Shown here in pieces: positions 34,418 through 42,628 of a stretch of DNA of 64,000 bases; the first letter of the stretch is position 1; every line of letters starts with the position of its first letter. The position numbers and the translations under genes were made by a program. This DNA is from an uncultured Collinsella sp. (lineage in GTDB: Bacteria > Actinomycetota > Coriobacteriia > Coriobacteriales > Coriobacteriaceae): NCBI GenBank assembly GCA_900541695.1, contig UQKL01000008.1, positions 30,557 to 94,556 of the forward strand. The letters are read 5' to 3'. The notes beneath the pieces are model-generated. The model searched no databases. It was not told the origin of the DNA and saw nothing but the letters and a program-made list of their open reading frames with translations.

Positions 34418-36361
34418 TTAGAACGTTCCACCGCCGCCTCCGCCGACGCCGCCGCCTCCGCCGCCCGAGAAGCCGCCGCCTCCGCCGCCGCCCGAGCTGT
34501 CGGAGCTCGATGCCAGCTCACGGATGCTCTCGTGATACACGCCGTCGAACGAATCGAGCGGCGACTCGGTACCGTAATGATGGTAGTACCACCAGTAGCA
34601 GGGGTAATTGTCGTAGAAACCGTCGGCCTCGCGCACCTCGGGAGGAACAGCCTCGGCAAGCTGACGCAGGACTTCCTTCGAAACACCCAGCGCCGCACCC
34701 ATCACCAGAAGTTTATTCCACAGTACCAGATCGCCCGGAACGGCTTCCTTTAGGCGCGTGAAATCCTCAAGCCAATGCTTGAGCGCCTTGCAGCGAGCCG
34801 CCACCTCGGCGCCCTCCGGCGTAAAGCGGCGGAACGTAAGGCCCACGCCAATACCCACCAGCACAATCGGCACCGAGATAACCGCGGCGATAATGTTCGC
34901 CTGTGCGCCGTCGGTAAAGAAGATGGATCCCGCGGGAATACAAGCGATCAGAATACCAAGAACCAGGCAAAACACCATTGCGACAATGCCGTCCGAGGCA
35001 ACGTACTCGCTATCGGCCAGCTTGCCCTTAACGGTGTTCTGATAGTCCTCGAGCTTGTCGCCCACGGGTGTAGCGTGCTGCTTGACGTAGTGCTGCAGCT
35101 CGTCGAACGTGCGCGAACGGTCACCGTTCTCGTCGGGCTTAGCACCGGCAAAGAAGACCTTGAGCACCATGTGGTCAATGCCCTTGGCCGACTTCCAACC
35201 CGCATCACTCACCGTCACGCGATACGTCTGCTCTTCTTTTTCACGCCCCAACAGACCCTTCTTAGCCTTAGTCACGGTCGCCTGTTCCAGCTTGATCACA
35301 CGGTCGTCAGTGAGCTTCATGAGCGTGGCGATATATGCCTGATCGGGCACCTCGTTCCAGCTCATGAGGGCCGAAAGCACGGCGGGATGGTCGGCCGAAG
35401 GCACATCGCGGAAATATTCGTCCTGGAAAAGCGGCTTGGGCTTGCGGCGGCGCAGCTTGAGCACAACGATTGTGCCGGTAAAGGCCACCGCCGCGACAAC
35501 ACTTAGTACGGCAAGTACATTGGCAATCATGCGAGCGTGAGCGCGGCGGGCGTTAGCCTCGTCGGCCCACGCCTTCTCTTCGCTCAGGATCGTTGACATG
35601 CGCTCCTCGCTCGAGGCGGAAAGCCATGGCACCCAGTCGCTGGGGAAGGCGATGCGTGCCTCGGCGAATTCGCCCTGATGCACGCAGGGAATGGTATAGG
35701 TGACCATGGGCTCGTCCTCATCGAGTGACACGTCGCCCGTCAGCGGACCGTGGCCCCATGCGCGGAAGTTATCGCCCTTGACGGCCGCCGTCCCGGCAGC
35801 GGCATTTGCGAAGTACACTTCCATCTCGACATCGTCGGAATCCGCGGACCAGCCGTCACCTACAAATTTCCAGTAGAGCTCAGCGGTATCGGCCCAGTTC
35901 ATGACCGCACCGGTCATGGTGTAGCTCACGTAATAGATCACGCTATCGCCGCTCTCGTGGGGGCTGAAAACCTTGATCTTTACGCCGCCGTCGGACTGCT
36001 CGACCGTGTAGACGCCAGAGTCACCCTTGTTTGCGCTATCGACTTTGTTGAACGCGGTGTCCTCTTCCTCGACGCTCAGCACGTCGACACCCGCCGCGCC
36101 GCCCTGCTGGTTGGTGTCCGCATTGATCTCCCAAAACACGCCGTTGATGTCGTCATCGAAATCAAACTGGCGTCCCTCGACAACGGTCAGCGAACCGTCG
36201 GCCTCGACCGTGGCACCGATATAGGTTTGGGTCATGGAGTAGCCGTCGGCACGTGCTACGGCGGGCAACAGCAGCAGTGCGCACGCTACGAGCGCGCAAA
36301 TGGAAGCAAATCGCGCAAACGGGCGGCGCTGCCGGCTGACTTTGGCGGCGAGGGTGTTCAT
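34418..36361 (-). CDS. DUF2207-family membrane protein
   Basis: A 647-residue exported membrane protein. The N-terminus has a signal sequence (FARFASICALVACALLLLPAVA), then a DUF2207 beta-rich extracytoplasmic domain, a membrane helix near residue 285, a cytoplasmic segment, two more helices near 470-510, and a Gly-rich end with serines. This is the usual plan of DUF2207 proteins, whose role is unknown. AAGGATG lies before ATG 36361; a longer frame starting at 36424 has a weaker site. It has its own terminator. Confidence 0.87.
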   Translation of the reverse strand: MNTLAAKVSRQRRPFARFASICALVACALLLLPAVARADGYSMTQTYIGATVEADGSLTVVEGRQFDFDDDINGVFWEINADTNQQGGAAGVDVLSVEEEDTAFNKVDSANKGDSGVYTVEQSDGGVKIKVFSPHESGDSVIYYVSYTMTGAVMNWADTAELYWKFVGDGWSADSDDVEMEVYFANAAAGTAAVKGDNFRAWGHGPLTGDVSLDEDEPMVTYTIPCVHQGEFAEARIAFPSDWVPWLSASSEERMSTILSEEKAWADEANARRAHARMIANVLAVLSVVAAVAFTGTIVVLKLRRRKPKPLFQDEYFRDVPSADHPAVLSALMSWNEVPDQAYIATLMKLTDDRVIKLEQATVTKAKKGLLGREKEEQTYRVTVSDAGWKSAKGIDHMVLKVFFAGAKPDENGDRSRTFDELQHYVKQHATPVGDKLEDYQNTVKGKLADSEYVASDGIVAMVFCLVLGILIACIPAGSIFFTDGAQANIIAAVISVPIVLVGIGVGLTFRRFTPEGAEVAARCKALKHWLEDFTRLKEAVPGDLVLWNKLLVMGAALGVSKEVLRQLAEAVPPEVREADGFYDNYPCYWWYYHHYGTESPLDSFDGVYHESIRELASSSDSSGGGGGGGFSGGGGGGVGGGGGGTF

Positions 36362-36482
36362 GGGCACATCCTTTATCTGTGGTACCAACAGCGTTATTGT
36401 CCCACGTTTGCGAGCGTACGACACGACCGTCTAGGCAAGCGGGGCGTCAATTGGGACAAAAGTTACGCCCGCCGCCAGCAGC

Positions 36483-36511
36483 TAGTCATTGGGGACGTTC
36501 TTAAATGACTA
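36483..36511. repeat. 29-bp dispersed repeat, copy 3
   Basis: The best match to the consensus: TAGTCATT, GGGGACGTTCTTA, AATGACTA. It is followed by GTCGTTTGGAACGCTC, a partial inverted copy. Confidence 0.8.
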
Positions 36512-36706
36512 GTCGTTTGGAACGCTCTTTGGCCGAGTCCCGCGCCAGCAATAGATACCACTTCATAGCTCCGTCACAGGTGTAGCGGCTTTGTGTGGGC
36601 GCGACATGCGCTGATTGAGCCGCCAGCCGAGGGGCATAAAGCAATTGAGCGAAAACGGTTTGCCCCTTTGCCGTTCGCTTGAGGATCATGTCCCCCTTTT
36701 CCGCGG

Positions 36707-36740
36707 AACCCCCGGCAGTTGCGAAGAGCTGCCGGGGGTT
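36707..36740. terminator. Perfect 12-bp hairpin
   Basis: AACCCCCGGCAG and CTGCCGGGGGTT pair exactly around a 10-base loop. No gene reads into it directly from either side, so it may be the end of an unannotated small transcript or a repeat. Confidence 0.45.
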
Positions 36741-36877
36741 CTGTCGTCTAAGGTGCCGAGTTGATGGACAGGAACCAAAGCACCGAGCCTGCGGCCCGCT
36801 ATACGCAATGCGGGGCCTCGATAACTTGTGGACCACAGTGACGCCTCCCCTTCGTGCCCCGCGCTATACTCGTCCGC

Positions 36878-37882
36878 ATGGATATCAACGCACGCAACAT
36901 AGCAACGCCCGCCGCGGACGCGCTAACGACGCAGCCCGCCTCCGCCCCCGTCGTGGGCCGCTTTGCCCCGTCGCCCTCGGGCCGTATGCACCTGGGCAAC
37001 GTGTTCAGCTGCCTGTGCGCATGGCTTTCGGCCCGCAGCCAGGGCGGCAGCATCGTGTTGCGCATCGAGGACCTGGACAATCGCTGTAAGCGCCCGGAAC
37101 TTGCCGCCCAGCTCATCGACGACCTAGCCTGGCTGGGACTGGAGTGGGACGAAGGCCCCTACTACCAGCACGATCGCCTGGATCTGTACGAGGACGCCCT
37201 GCACCAGCTGCAGGACGCCGGCCTCACCTACCCCTGTTTTTGCACGCGCGCCGAGCTCCACACCGCAAGCGCGCCGCATGCCAGCGACGGCACGCCCATC
37301 TACCGTGGCGCCTGCAGAGGCCTTTCTGCCGAGGAGGTCGCCCGCCGCAGTGCCCTGCGCGCCCCGGCCACGCGCCTGCGCGTGCCCGCCGTCGACGACC
37401 TCGCAGACGATGTGGTCGAATTCGTGGACCGCACGTATGGTGCCCAATGCGAAGCGCTCGCCACCGAGTGCGGCGACTTTTTGGTGCGCCGCAGCGACGG
37501 CGTGTTTGCCTATCAGCTGGCCGTGGTGGTCGATGACGCCGCCATGGGTGTTACCGAGATCGTACGCGGATGCGACCTGCTTGGCTCCACGCCGCGCCAG
37601 ATCTATCTGCAGCATCTGCTGGGACTTCCCACTCCGCACTACGCACATATTCCGCTGCTCATGTCACCGGACGGCCGCCGCCTTTCCAAGCGCGACCGCG
37701 ATCTGGACCTGGGCGAGCTCCGCGCTCGCTTTGGCACATCCGAGGCACTGCTGGGCTGGCTCGCCGGGCAAACAGGCATCGCGCCGGACACCACGCCGCG
37801 CACCGCCGAGCAATTGGTCGAGCACTTTAGCTGGGGTGTTATCCACGCGCACCGGGAGAACATCGCCATAACAGCCGAGTAG
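36878..37882 (+). CDS. gluQRS: Glutamyl-Q tRNA(Asp) synthetase
   Basis: Truncated relative of glutamyl-tRNA synthetase that adds glutamate to queuosine in tRNA(Asp). The 334-residue protein has the class I signature PSPSGRMHLGN, a zinc site with CFCTR, and the RLSKRDRD version of KMSKS; it lacks the anticodon-binding domain, which separates it from GltX. TATACT at 36865-36870 lies seven bases before ATG 36878, so the message may have almost no leader. It converges on the phosphoesterase gene, 15 bp apart. Confidence 0.9.
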   Translation: MDINARNIATPAADALTTQPASAPVVGRFAPSPSGRMHLGNVFSCLCAWLSARSQGGSIVLRIEDLDNRCKRPELAAQLIDDLAWLGLEWDEGPYYQHDRLDLYEDALHQLQDAGLTYPCFCTRAELHTASAPHASDGTPIYRGACRGLSAEEVARRSALRAPATRLRVPAVDDLADDVVEFVDRTYGAQCEALATECGDFLVRRSDGVFAYQLAVVVDDAAMGVTEIVRGCDLLGSTPRQIYLQHLLGLPTPHYAHIPLLMSPDGRRLSKRDRDLDLGELRARFGTSEALLGWLAGQTGIAPDTTPRTAEQLVEHFSWGVIHAHRENIAITAE

Positions 37883-37897
37883 CCGCTCACTCCGCCC

Positions 37898-38623
37898 CTA
37901 CGCAACATCCCAGGGTTGAAGTTCGTCGCCCAGGCGAACGATGCAGTCGTAGAGCACGGTATGGCGCTCGGCCGGGTTGGCGTCGCGATGAAAATGGCCG
38001 TAGTACCAGCGCTTGTAGTCCAAGCGATCTTCCAGCTCATCGAAAAACGCCGTAAGTCGATCAACGCCGGGGCAATCCCAGCCGGGCGCCGGATAGAGCG
38101 TGGGCGAAAGCATGTGCGTAGAGCAGGTGTGGGTGATTACGTAGTCGACCTTCCAGCCCACGCTGTCGAGCTTTGTCCGTGCCTCCTCAAAGTTGCGCTC
38201 GTCCGGCAGCTCCTGTGGCCACCAGCTGGAATACGGAATGCGGTATTCCTTGTCCACGCTCGTGGCACCGCCCATAGTAAAGATCGTTGAGTTGTCGAGC
38301 TCAAAAACCTCGCCACGCGTCAGGCGCCGTATGGGAGAGGTGCCCGACAGGCGCTGCGTCAGCCCACCGTGCCACAGCTCCATGGAACGCTCCGCCCAGT
38401 GATCGAAACGCTCGTGGTTGCCGTCGACGAACAGCACGGTATAGGGGCGCGACTCCAGCCAAGCGATATCGGCGCACTCCTCGGCAGAGAAATCCCACGG
38501 AAAGCCAAAGTCGCCCGCGACAATCAGATAGTCATCACTCGTCAAACTATCCCCAAGATCCCAGTCGCGCAGCTTTTGCATGTCGACGCCGCCGTGAATA
38601 TCGCCCGTCACATAGACCGTCAT
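37898..38623 (-). CDS. Metallophosphoesterase
   Basis: A 241-residue calcineurin-like phosphoesterase. The metal-binding motifs are GDIHGG, AGDFGFPW, DGNHERFD, ITHTCSTHML and YGHFHRD. ATG 38621-38623 is chosen because the beta-strand leading to GDIHG starts at once. The substrate is unknown; related phage- and plasmid-type proteins act on phosphoproteins or nucleotides. Confidence 0.85.
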   Translation of the reverse strand: MTVYVTGDIHGGVDMQKLRDWDLGDSLTSDDYLIVAGDFGFPWDFSAEECADIAWLESRPYTVLFVDGNHERFDHWAERSMELWHGGLTQRLSGTSPIRRLTRGEVFELDNSTIFTMGGATSVDKEYRIPYSSWWPQELPDERNFEEARTKLDSVGWKVDYVITHTCSTHMLSPTLYPAPGWDCPGVDRLTAFFDELEDRLDYKRWYYGHFHRDANPAERHTVLYDCIVRLGDELQPWDVA

Positions 38624-38708
38624 CGGATTACCACTTCCCTGTAAGTCGCTAGCCCACATTCTGCACGATCACTAAGCTAACCGTTCCAGCCCTCCCATCC
38701 TTTGGGGC

Positions 38709-38948
38709 CTACCCCTCGTTCTTCCATCCAAACGGATCGAGCACCCAAAAAACCAGATCGAGCACGCCGCCGGTCATCATGGCGCCGGCAAGGGCCATGC
38801 TAATGTGTAGAGAGACGGCACTTCGGAGCACGTCGAATGGCCCCAGAACAGCCAGCAGCGCGACCGCTGCGCCGGCAAGGCACAGCGCGAGGCACGGCCC
38901 CGCGTCCTTGACGCACTTCTTTGCGAGATGCTTGGTGTTGTCACTCAT
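38709..38948 (-). CDS. Small two-helix membrane protein
   Basis: A 79-residue protein with two hydrophobic segments (ALCLAGAAVALLAVLGPF and ALAGAMMTGGVLDLVFWVL) and a charged N-terminus. AAGGAG precedes ATG 38948 with a long spacing of 10 bases. Not recognised. It is 85 bp upstream of the phosphoesterase and could share its transcript. Confidence 0.65.
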   Translation of the reverse strand: MSDNTKHLAKKCVKDAGPCLALCLAGAAVALLAVLGPFDVLRSAVSLHISMALAGAMMTGGVLDLVFWVLDPFGWKNEG

Positions 38949-39421
38949 TACTATCGAGCTCCTTAGAGGGTCGTTGTTCAGGTACATGCCGCCGCGGCAG
39001 AGCAGGGCGACAGGGTAAGTGTCACATGTCGTGCGGACATCAATGAAGAAACCGCCTGCTCGACCAACCCTTGACGCCGTTTTGCACCGGCACCCCATCC
39101 CCCGCTATCGAGGTCTAATACTTTTCCCGAGAAGTGAACGGCTGTTTTTAGACCCCTGAAGCATCCACATTTTTCGACGGCAAAAATCGCAGGATTCCAA
39201 CGCCAAAACCGCAGGAAACGACACGCTCAAAGTGTCGATGCTTCGGGGTCCGATTTAGCTCGTTCACTTCTCCGGAAAAGTATTAGACCTTGATTCTTTG
39301 CTGCCCCGAGGGCGCGCCGCTTCCTTCTCTGGAACCCTCACTAGCACTGGCGCCCCTAGCTGCTACGACCGCAGGCATGCCTATAATGAGGCATATTTCC
39401 TGATAAGAAAGGAATCCAGAT
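38949..39421. other. 473-bp gap holding a large palindrome
   Basis: No gene is seen. The 180-bp palindromic element at 39111-39290 takes up the centre. GC content falls toward the unknown gene at 39422. Confidence 0.6.
39111..39290. mobile_element. 180-bp palindromic element (possible MITE-like repeat)
   Basis: The outer arms of about 57 bp are inverted copies: AGGTCTAATACTTTTCC and GAGAAGTGAACG at the left are matched at the right by CGTTCACTTCTC and GGAAAAGTATTAGACCT. Inside are AAAACCGCAGG (39205-39215) and a small hairpin CGACAC-GCTCAAA-GTGTCG (39219-39237). A shorter element at 54116-54239 has the same inner pieces. No transposase is encoded; the mobile-element label is an inference. 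Confidence 0.55.
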
Positions 39422-40153
39422 ATGAACGAAACCAAGCTCGCCGATTTGAACAATATTCGGGACTTTTTCAACCGTGTCGACAGCGCGCGCAACAGCGTAC
39501 CCCCGATCGAAAAGCCATATAGCGAACCAATAGGCGTCAAGGGCTTTGTCGCTCTGTGCAATAAACCTGAAAGCTGCACCAAGGACGATGCCTACAAGCT
39601 TGGTGAGACAGTGCTCACTCTAAATGGTCTTGATGAAAACAAACTTAAGGGGATGGAAGCTGCTCTCAAAAACAATACATGGAATGCCTGGTGTGAAGAT
39701 AATGGCATACATGCATCAGCAGATGACGCCACTTTCTACCTTGTGCTCAAGCGCCGCACCGACGATCAGCAGCACTATCATTTTTACTTCGATAAAGATA
39801 CGGTTGCAGAAATCGATGCCTTTGATCCCTTTTTAATTAAAGGAGAGAATGGCGAACGATTTTTAAACCAACAATGGCACGTACTCATTTCCTTCCTCGC
39901 ATACCTTGATGTCGCCCATGCCTTAGGCAACGAGCAGCACGAATATCATTGCCTGTATCAGCATATTAAGGAGTGTGATAGGAACGACCTGAACGCGCTA
40001 GAACTACGGCTGCGCCATTCTTTCTCTAGCGACATTAAAATTCAACTCAAACCAAAAAATAAAGGATGGCAACCATATCCCTCTGGAGCGATGAACAAAT
40101 GGCTTGAAGCAGCACTGCGTAAAGAAGCAATGCGTAAAGAAGCAGACAAATAA
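39422..40153 (+). CDS. Unknown protein, AT-richer than neighbours
   Basis: A 243-residue soluble protein that I do not recognise. It is rich in Asn, Lys and aromatic residues and has no signal or membrane segment. The C-terminal part contains IKIQLKPKNKGWQPYPSG. It ends in an exact five-residue duplication (RKEAM-RKEAD) coded by a 15-bp direct repeat. GAAAGG precedes ATG 39422. Its base composition is clearly lower in GC than the genes around it, and it follows the 180-bp palindrome, so it is probably acquired. Confidence 0.8.
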   Translation: MNETKLADLNNIRDFFNRVDSARNSVPPIEKPYSEPIGVKGFVALCNKPESCTKDDAYKLGETVLTLNGLDENKLKGMEAALKNNTWNAWCEDNGIHASADDATFYLVLKRRTDDQQHYHFYFDKDTVAEIDAFDPFLIKGENGERFLNQQWHVLISFLAYLDVAHALGNEQHEYHCLYQHIKECDRNDLNALELRLRHSFSSDIKIQLKPKNKGWQPYPSGAMNKWLEAALRKEAMRKEADK

Positions 40154-40165
40154 TCGCCCGCCAAC

Positions 40166-40927
40166 CTACTCCAGCCCTTGCCCGCTGTACTTCCCTGTCT
40201 CCGAATCGTAGTTCAGCACGACGACCTCACCGTGCTGAACTACGTTCCCATCGATGTAGTAATGGCTGGCTCCGTCATGCCATATACCGCGGTAGCCCGT
40301 GATGCCCGAGACCGCCTCGGTGTTGATGTGCCCGGCGATAACATCCAGATAGAACTTACATCCCACGCAATCGGGCGGCATCATGGTAAACGACTCGTCA
40401 GCCGTGCCGAGCTTCCAGTACTCCCCGGCCCCCTCGTCAATGCCGGCGTGCACAAAGACCTGGCCGAAAGGACTCTCGTAAAAGTAAGGGAGTTTGCGAA
40501 CCCACGCGATTATGTCCGCGTGCTCGGCCATTATGCGCTCAACCGTAAAAGCGTAGGCCTCCTCGAACTCCCTGAGCCTCAAAAGGTGCTTAACGTGCTT
40601 GAATGCCTCGGCGTCTAAGAAGCTCTTGGCCGTTGCCAGATTGCTGTCGGCAAGTATCCATGCCTGCGTGAAATTGGGGTCCTTCACCTCGTCAATGTAC
40701 TCGAGAAACATCTCCTCGTGGTTGCCGCGCAGCGCCACGACGCGATCGCCGTAGCGCTTTTGCAGGTCCATGATGAGCTCGAAGACCCCGAGCGAATCGG
40801 GACCTCGGTCGCAGTAATCGCCAAGCAAAACCAGCTTGGAATCCTCGGCATCGAGGTCGACGGTGGAAAGCGACGTTTTAAAGGCGTCCAAGCATCCGTG
40901 AATGTCACTCATAGCGTAGATATGCAC
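40166..40927 (-). CDS. Metallophosphoesterase (Ser/Thr phosphatase-like)
   Basis: A 253-residue calcineurin-like enzyme. The motifs are SDIHGCLDAF, LGDYCDRGPDS, LRGNHEEMF, FVHAGID and IAGHINTE, which resemble PrpA/lambda-type protein phosphatases and ApaH-like enzymes. The start is GTG 40925-40927, six bases after AGGAGG; no ATG lies in a better place. It converges on the unknown gene 12 bp away. Substrate unknown. Confidence 0.85.
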   Translation of the reverse strand: MHIYAMSDIHGCLDAFKTSLSTVDLDAEDSKLVLLGDYCDRGPDSLGVFELIMDLQKRYGDRVVALRGNHEEMFLEYIDEVKDPNFTQAWILADSNLATAKSFLDAEAFKHVKHLLRLREFEEAYAFTVERIMAEHADIIAWVRKLPYFYESPFGQVFVHAGIDEGAGEYWKLGTADESFTMMPPDCVGCKFYLDVIAGHINTEAVSGITGYRGIWHDGASHYYIDGNVVQHGEVVVLNYDSETGKYSGQGLE

Positions 40928-41287
40928 GTATGACCTCCTGTTTGCGTCGGGACCCCACTCGTTTGCGCCATGCGGCACGGCGGCCCCCCTGATTTCGCGG
41001 ACGCCGGGCAACCTTGTCCTGTCACGCCCCTCAACATGGTTAAAAGTATATCTCGCCGTGCGGACACAAATTTACGCCTGAGCTCCGGGCGCCCCGCGCG
41101 CTTGGCCTCCGCCCAACCCAAAAACTCATCCAACATTAATCTTGGCTCAAGAATCGCTTAATCTATAACCTGCACTATAGAGTTCGACCAAGGGCGGGGC
41201 GGCGCCGCGCAACGCAGACCGCCGAACGCAACGCTCGCGCCCGGGCAAATCGCCCGGCGTCGCGCCCATCGAACGAAAGGACAGGTC
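40928..41287. other. 360-bp gap with a promoter
   Basis: No convincing gene. The left half is GC-rich and continues a minus-strand open frame without family resemblance. The right half holds the promoter listed next. Confidence 0.5.
41142..41169 (+). promoter_or_regulatory. Sigma-70-type promoter of the DUF4342/two-component operon
   Basis: TTGGCT (41142-41147), a 16-bp spacer, then TATAAC (41164-41169), 118 bp before the start codon. Confidence 0.55.
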
Positions 41288-41830
41288 ATGGACGACCTCG
41301 AAAAAGTTGAAACCATCCGCACCAAGTGCAACGTGAGCTACACCGATGCCAAGGCCGCGCTCGACGCCGCCGACGGCAACGTTCTGGACGCCATCATTTG
41401 GCTCGAGTCGCAGGGCAAGACGCAGACCACGTCGGCGCACGCCGCCACCGAGTCCGCGCCAGTCGATGAGCCCTCAGCCGAGATGGTCGCCGCGCAGGCC
41501 GCCTACGAGAAGTCGAGCGAAAAGACCGACTTCTCCAAGAAGATGGACAGCGTATGGGAGTACCTCAAAAAGCTCTTCCGCCTGAGCCTGGACACCAAGT
41601 TTATCGCCACGCGCCGCGATGCGATCATCCTCAACATCCCCATCCTGATCCCCATCATCGCCCTGTTTGCCTGGGGCGTTACGATTTGGCTGATGCTGAT
41701 TGGCCTGTTCTTTGGCATGCGCTACCGCATCGACAGCGACGGCGACGTGCCCGGCAGCATCAACAACCTTATGAATCACGCCGCCGATGCCGCGAACGAC
41801 ATCAAGCAAAATCTGAACGACGACAAGTAA
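41288..41830 (+). CDS. DUF4342 protein with UBA-like domain and membrane segment
   Basis: A 180-residue protein. The first 45 residues form a UBA/EF-Ts-like three-helix bundle (VETIRTKCNVSYTDAKAALD and LDAIIWLES). A charged linker leads to a hydrophobic helix near residues 118-142 (ILIPIIALFAWGVTIWLMLIG). This is the DUF4342 plan. GAAAGGA precedes ATG 41288. It lies 18 bp before a two-component system on the same strand, so it may serve that system. Function unknown. Confidence 0.82.
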   Translation: MDDLEKVETIRTKCNVSYTDAKAALDAADGNVLDAIIWLESQGKTQTTSAHAATESAPVDEPSAEMVAAQAAYEKSSEKTDFSKKMDSVWEYLKKLFRLSLDTKFIATRRDAIILNIPILIPIIALFAWGVTIWLMLIGLFFGMRYRIDSDGDVPGSINNLMNHAADAANDIKQNLNDDK

Positions 41831-41848
41831 TCGCAGACGGGGGCACGC

Positions 41849-42628
41849 ATGGCACGGATCCTGATCGTAGAGGACGAGGAGAAAATCGCCCGCTTTGTGA
41901 CGCTCGAGCTGGAGCACGAGGGCTACCAGGTGGAACACGCCGCCGATGGCCGCACCGCCGTGGACCTGGCGCTGGAGCGCAACTACGATCTTATTCTGCT
42001 CGATGTGCTGTTGCCGCAGCTCAACGGCATGGAGGTCCTGCGGCGCGTCCGCAAGCACAAGGATGTGCCGGTGATCATGGTCACCGCGCGCGATGCCGTG
42101 ATGGACAAGGTGGCCGGGCTCGATGCCGGCGCCGACGATTACCTGACCAAGCCGTTTGCGATTGAGGAGCTGTTCGCACGGATCCGCGTGGCGTTGAAGC
42201 GCTCGGAGGCCGTGCGGGCGGCTTCGGGCGTTGGCGGCATCGGGACGGGCGCGGCAGGCGGCACGGGTGTCGGCGCCACTGCGATGCCCCCGGTCAGTGA
42301 CTCGACCCAGGTTTCCGCCTCGCTCTCCCCCGCCACGCTCGCCGTGGGCTCGGTTGCGCTCGACCCCGACCGCCGCGAAGTCACGGTCGGCGGCTCGCCC
42401 ATCGCGCTCACGGCCCGCGAGTTCGACGTCCTCGCCCTGCTTATGGCGCATGCCGAGACCGTGCTCACGCGCGAACGCATCGCGCACGAAGCGCTGGGCT
42501 ACGAATACATGGGCGACACCAACAACGTCGACGTGCACATCGCGCATCTACGCGCCAAGATCGAGGACGCCGGCGGCGTCCGCATCATCCAGACCGTGCG
42601 CGGGGTGGGCTATGTCTGCCGCGCGTAA
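41849..42628 (+). CDS. OmpR-family response regulator
   Basis: A 259-residue regulator. The receiver domain has Asp 9, phosphoacceptor Asp 52 (LLDVLLP) and Lys in DYLTKPFAI; the winged helix ends TVRGVGYVCRA. A Gly/Ala/Ser-rich linker of about 50 residues (122-170) joins the domains, much longer than the usual 5-20. It overlaps the kinase gene by 17 bp. Confidence 0.92.
   Translation: MARILIVEDEEKIARFVTLELEHEGYQVEHAADGRTAVDLALERNYDLILLDVLLPQLNGMEVLRRVRKHKDVPVIMVTARDAVMDKVAGLDAGADDYLTKPFAIEELFARIRVALKRSEAVRAASGVGGIGTGAAGGTGVGATAMPPVSDSTQVSASLSPATLAVGSVALDPDRREVTVGGSPIALTAREFDVLALLMAHAETVLTRERIAHEALGYEYMGDTNNVDVHIAHLRAKIEDAGGVRIIQTVRGVGYVCRA

Larger units (their letters stand above)
36362..36877. 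other. 516-bp intergenic region
   Basis: Between the divergent DUF2207 and gluQRS genes. It holds a 29-bp repeat copy (36483) and a perfect hairpin (36707-36740). An open frame on the minus strand at 36501-36836 overlaps the repeat and has no family resemblance, so I do not call it. Confidence 0.5.

Noticed and set aside
36501..36836. A 111-codon minus-strand frame in the 516-bp gap
   Set aside because: It overlaps a dispersed repeat and a hairpin, has no clear ribosome site and no recognisable domain.
40909..41136. A 75-codon minus-strand frame upstream of the phosphoesterase
   Set aside because: It overlaps the start of the phosphoesterase gene in another frame, and no family feature supports it.
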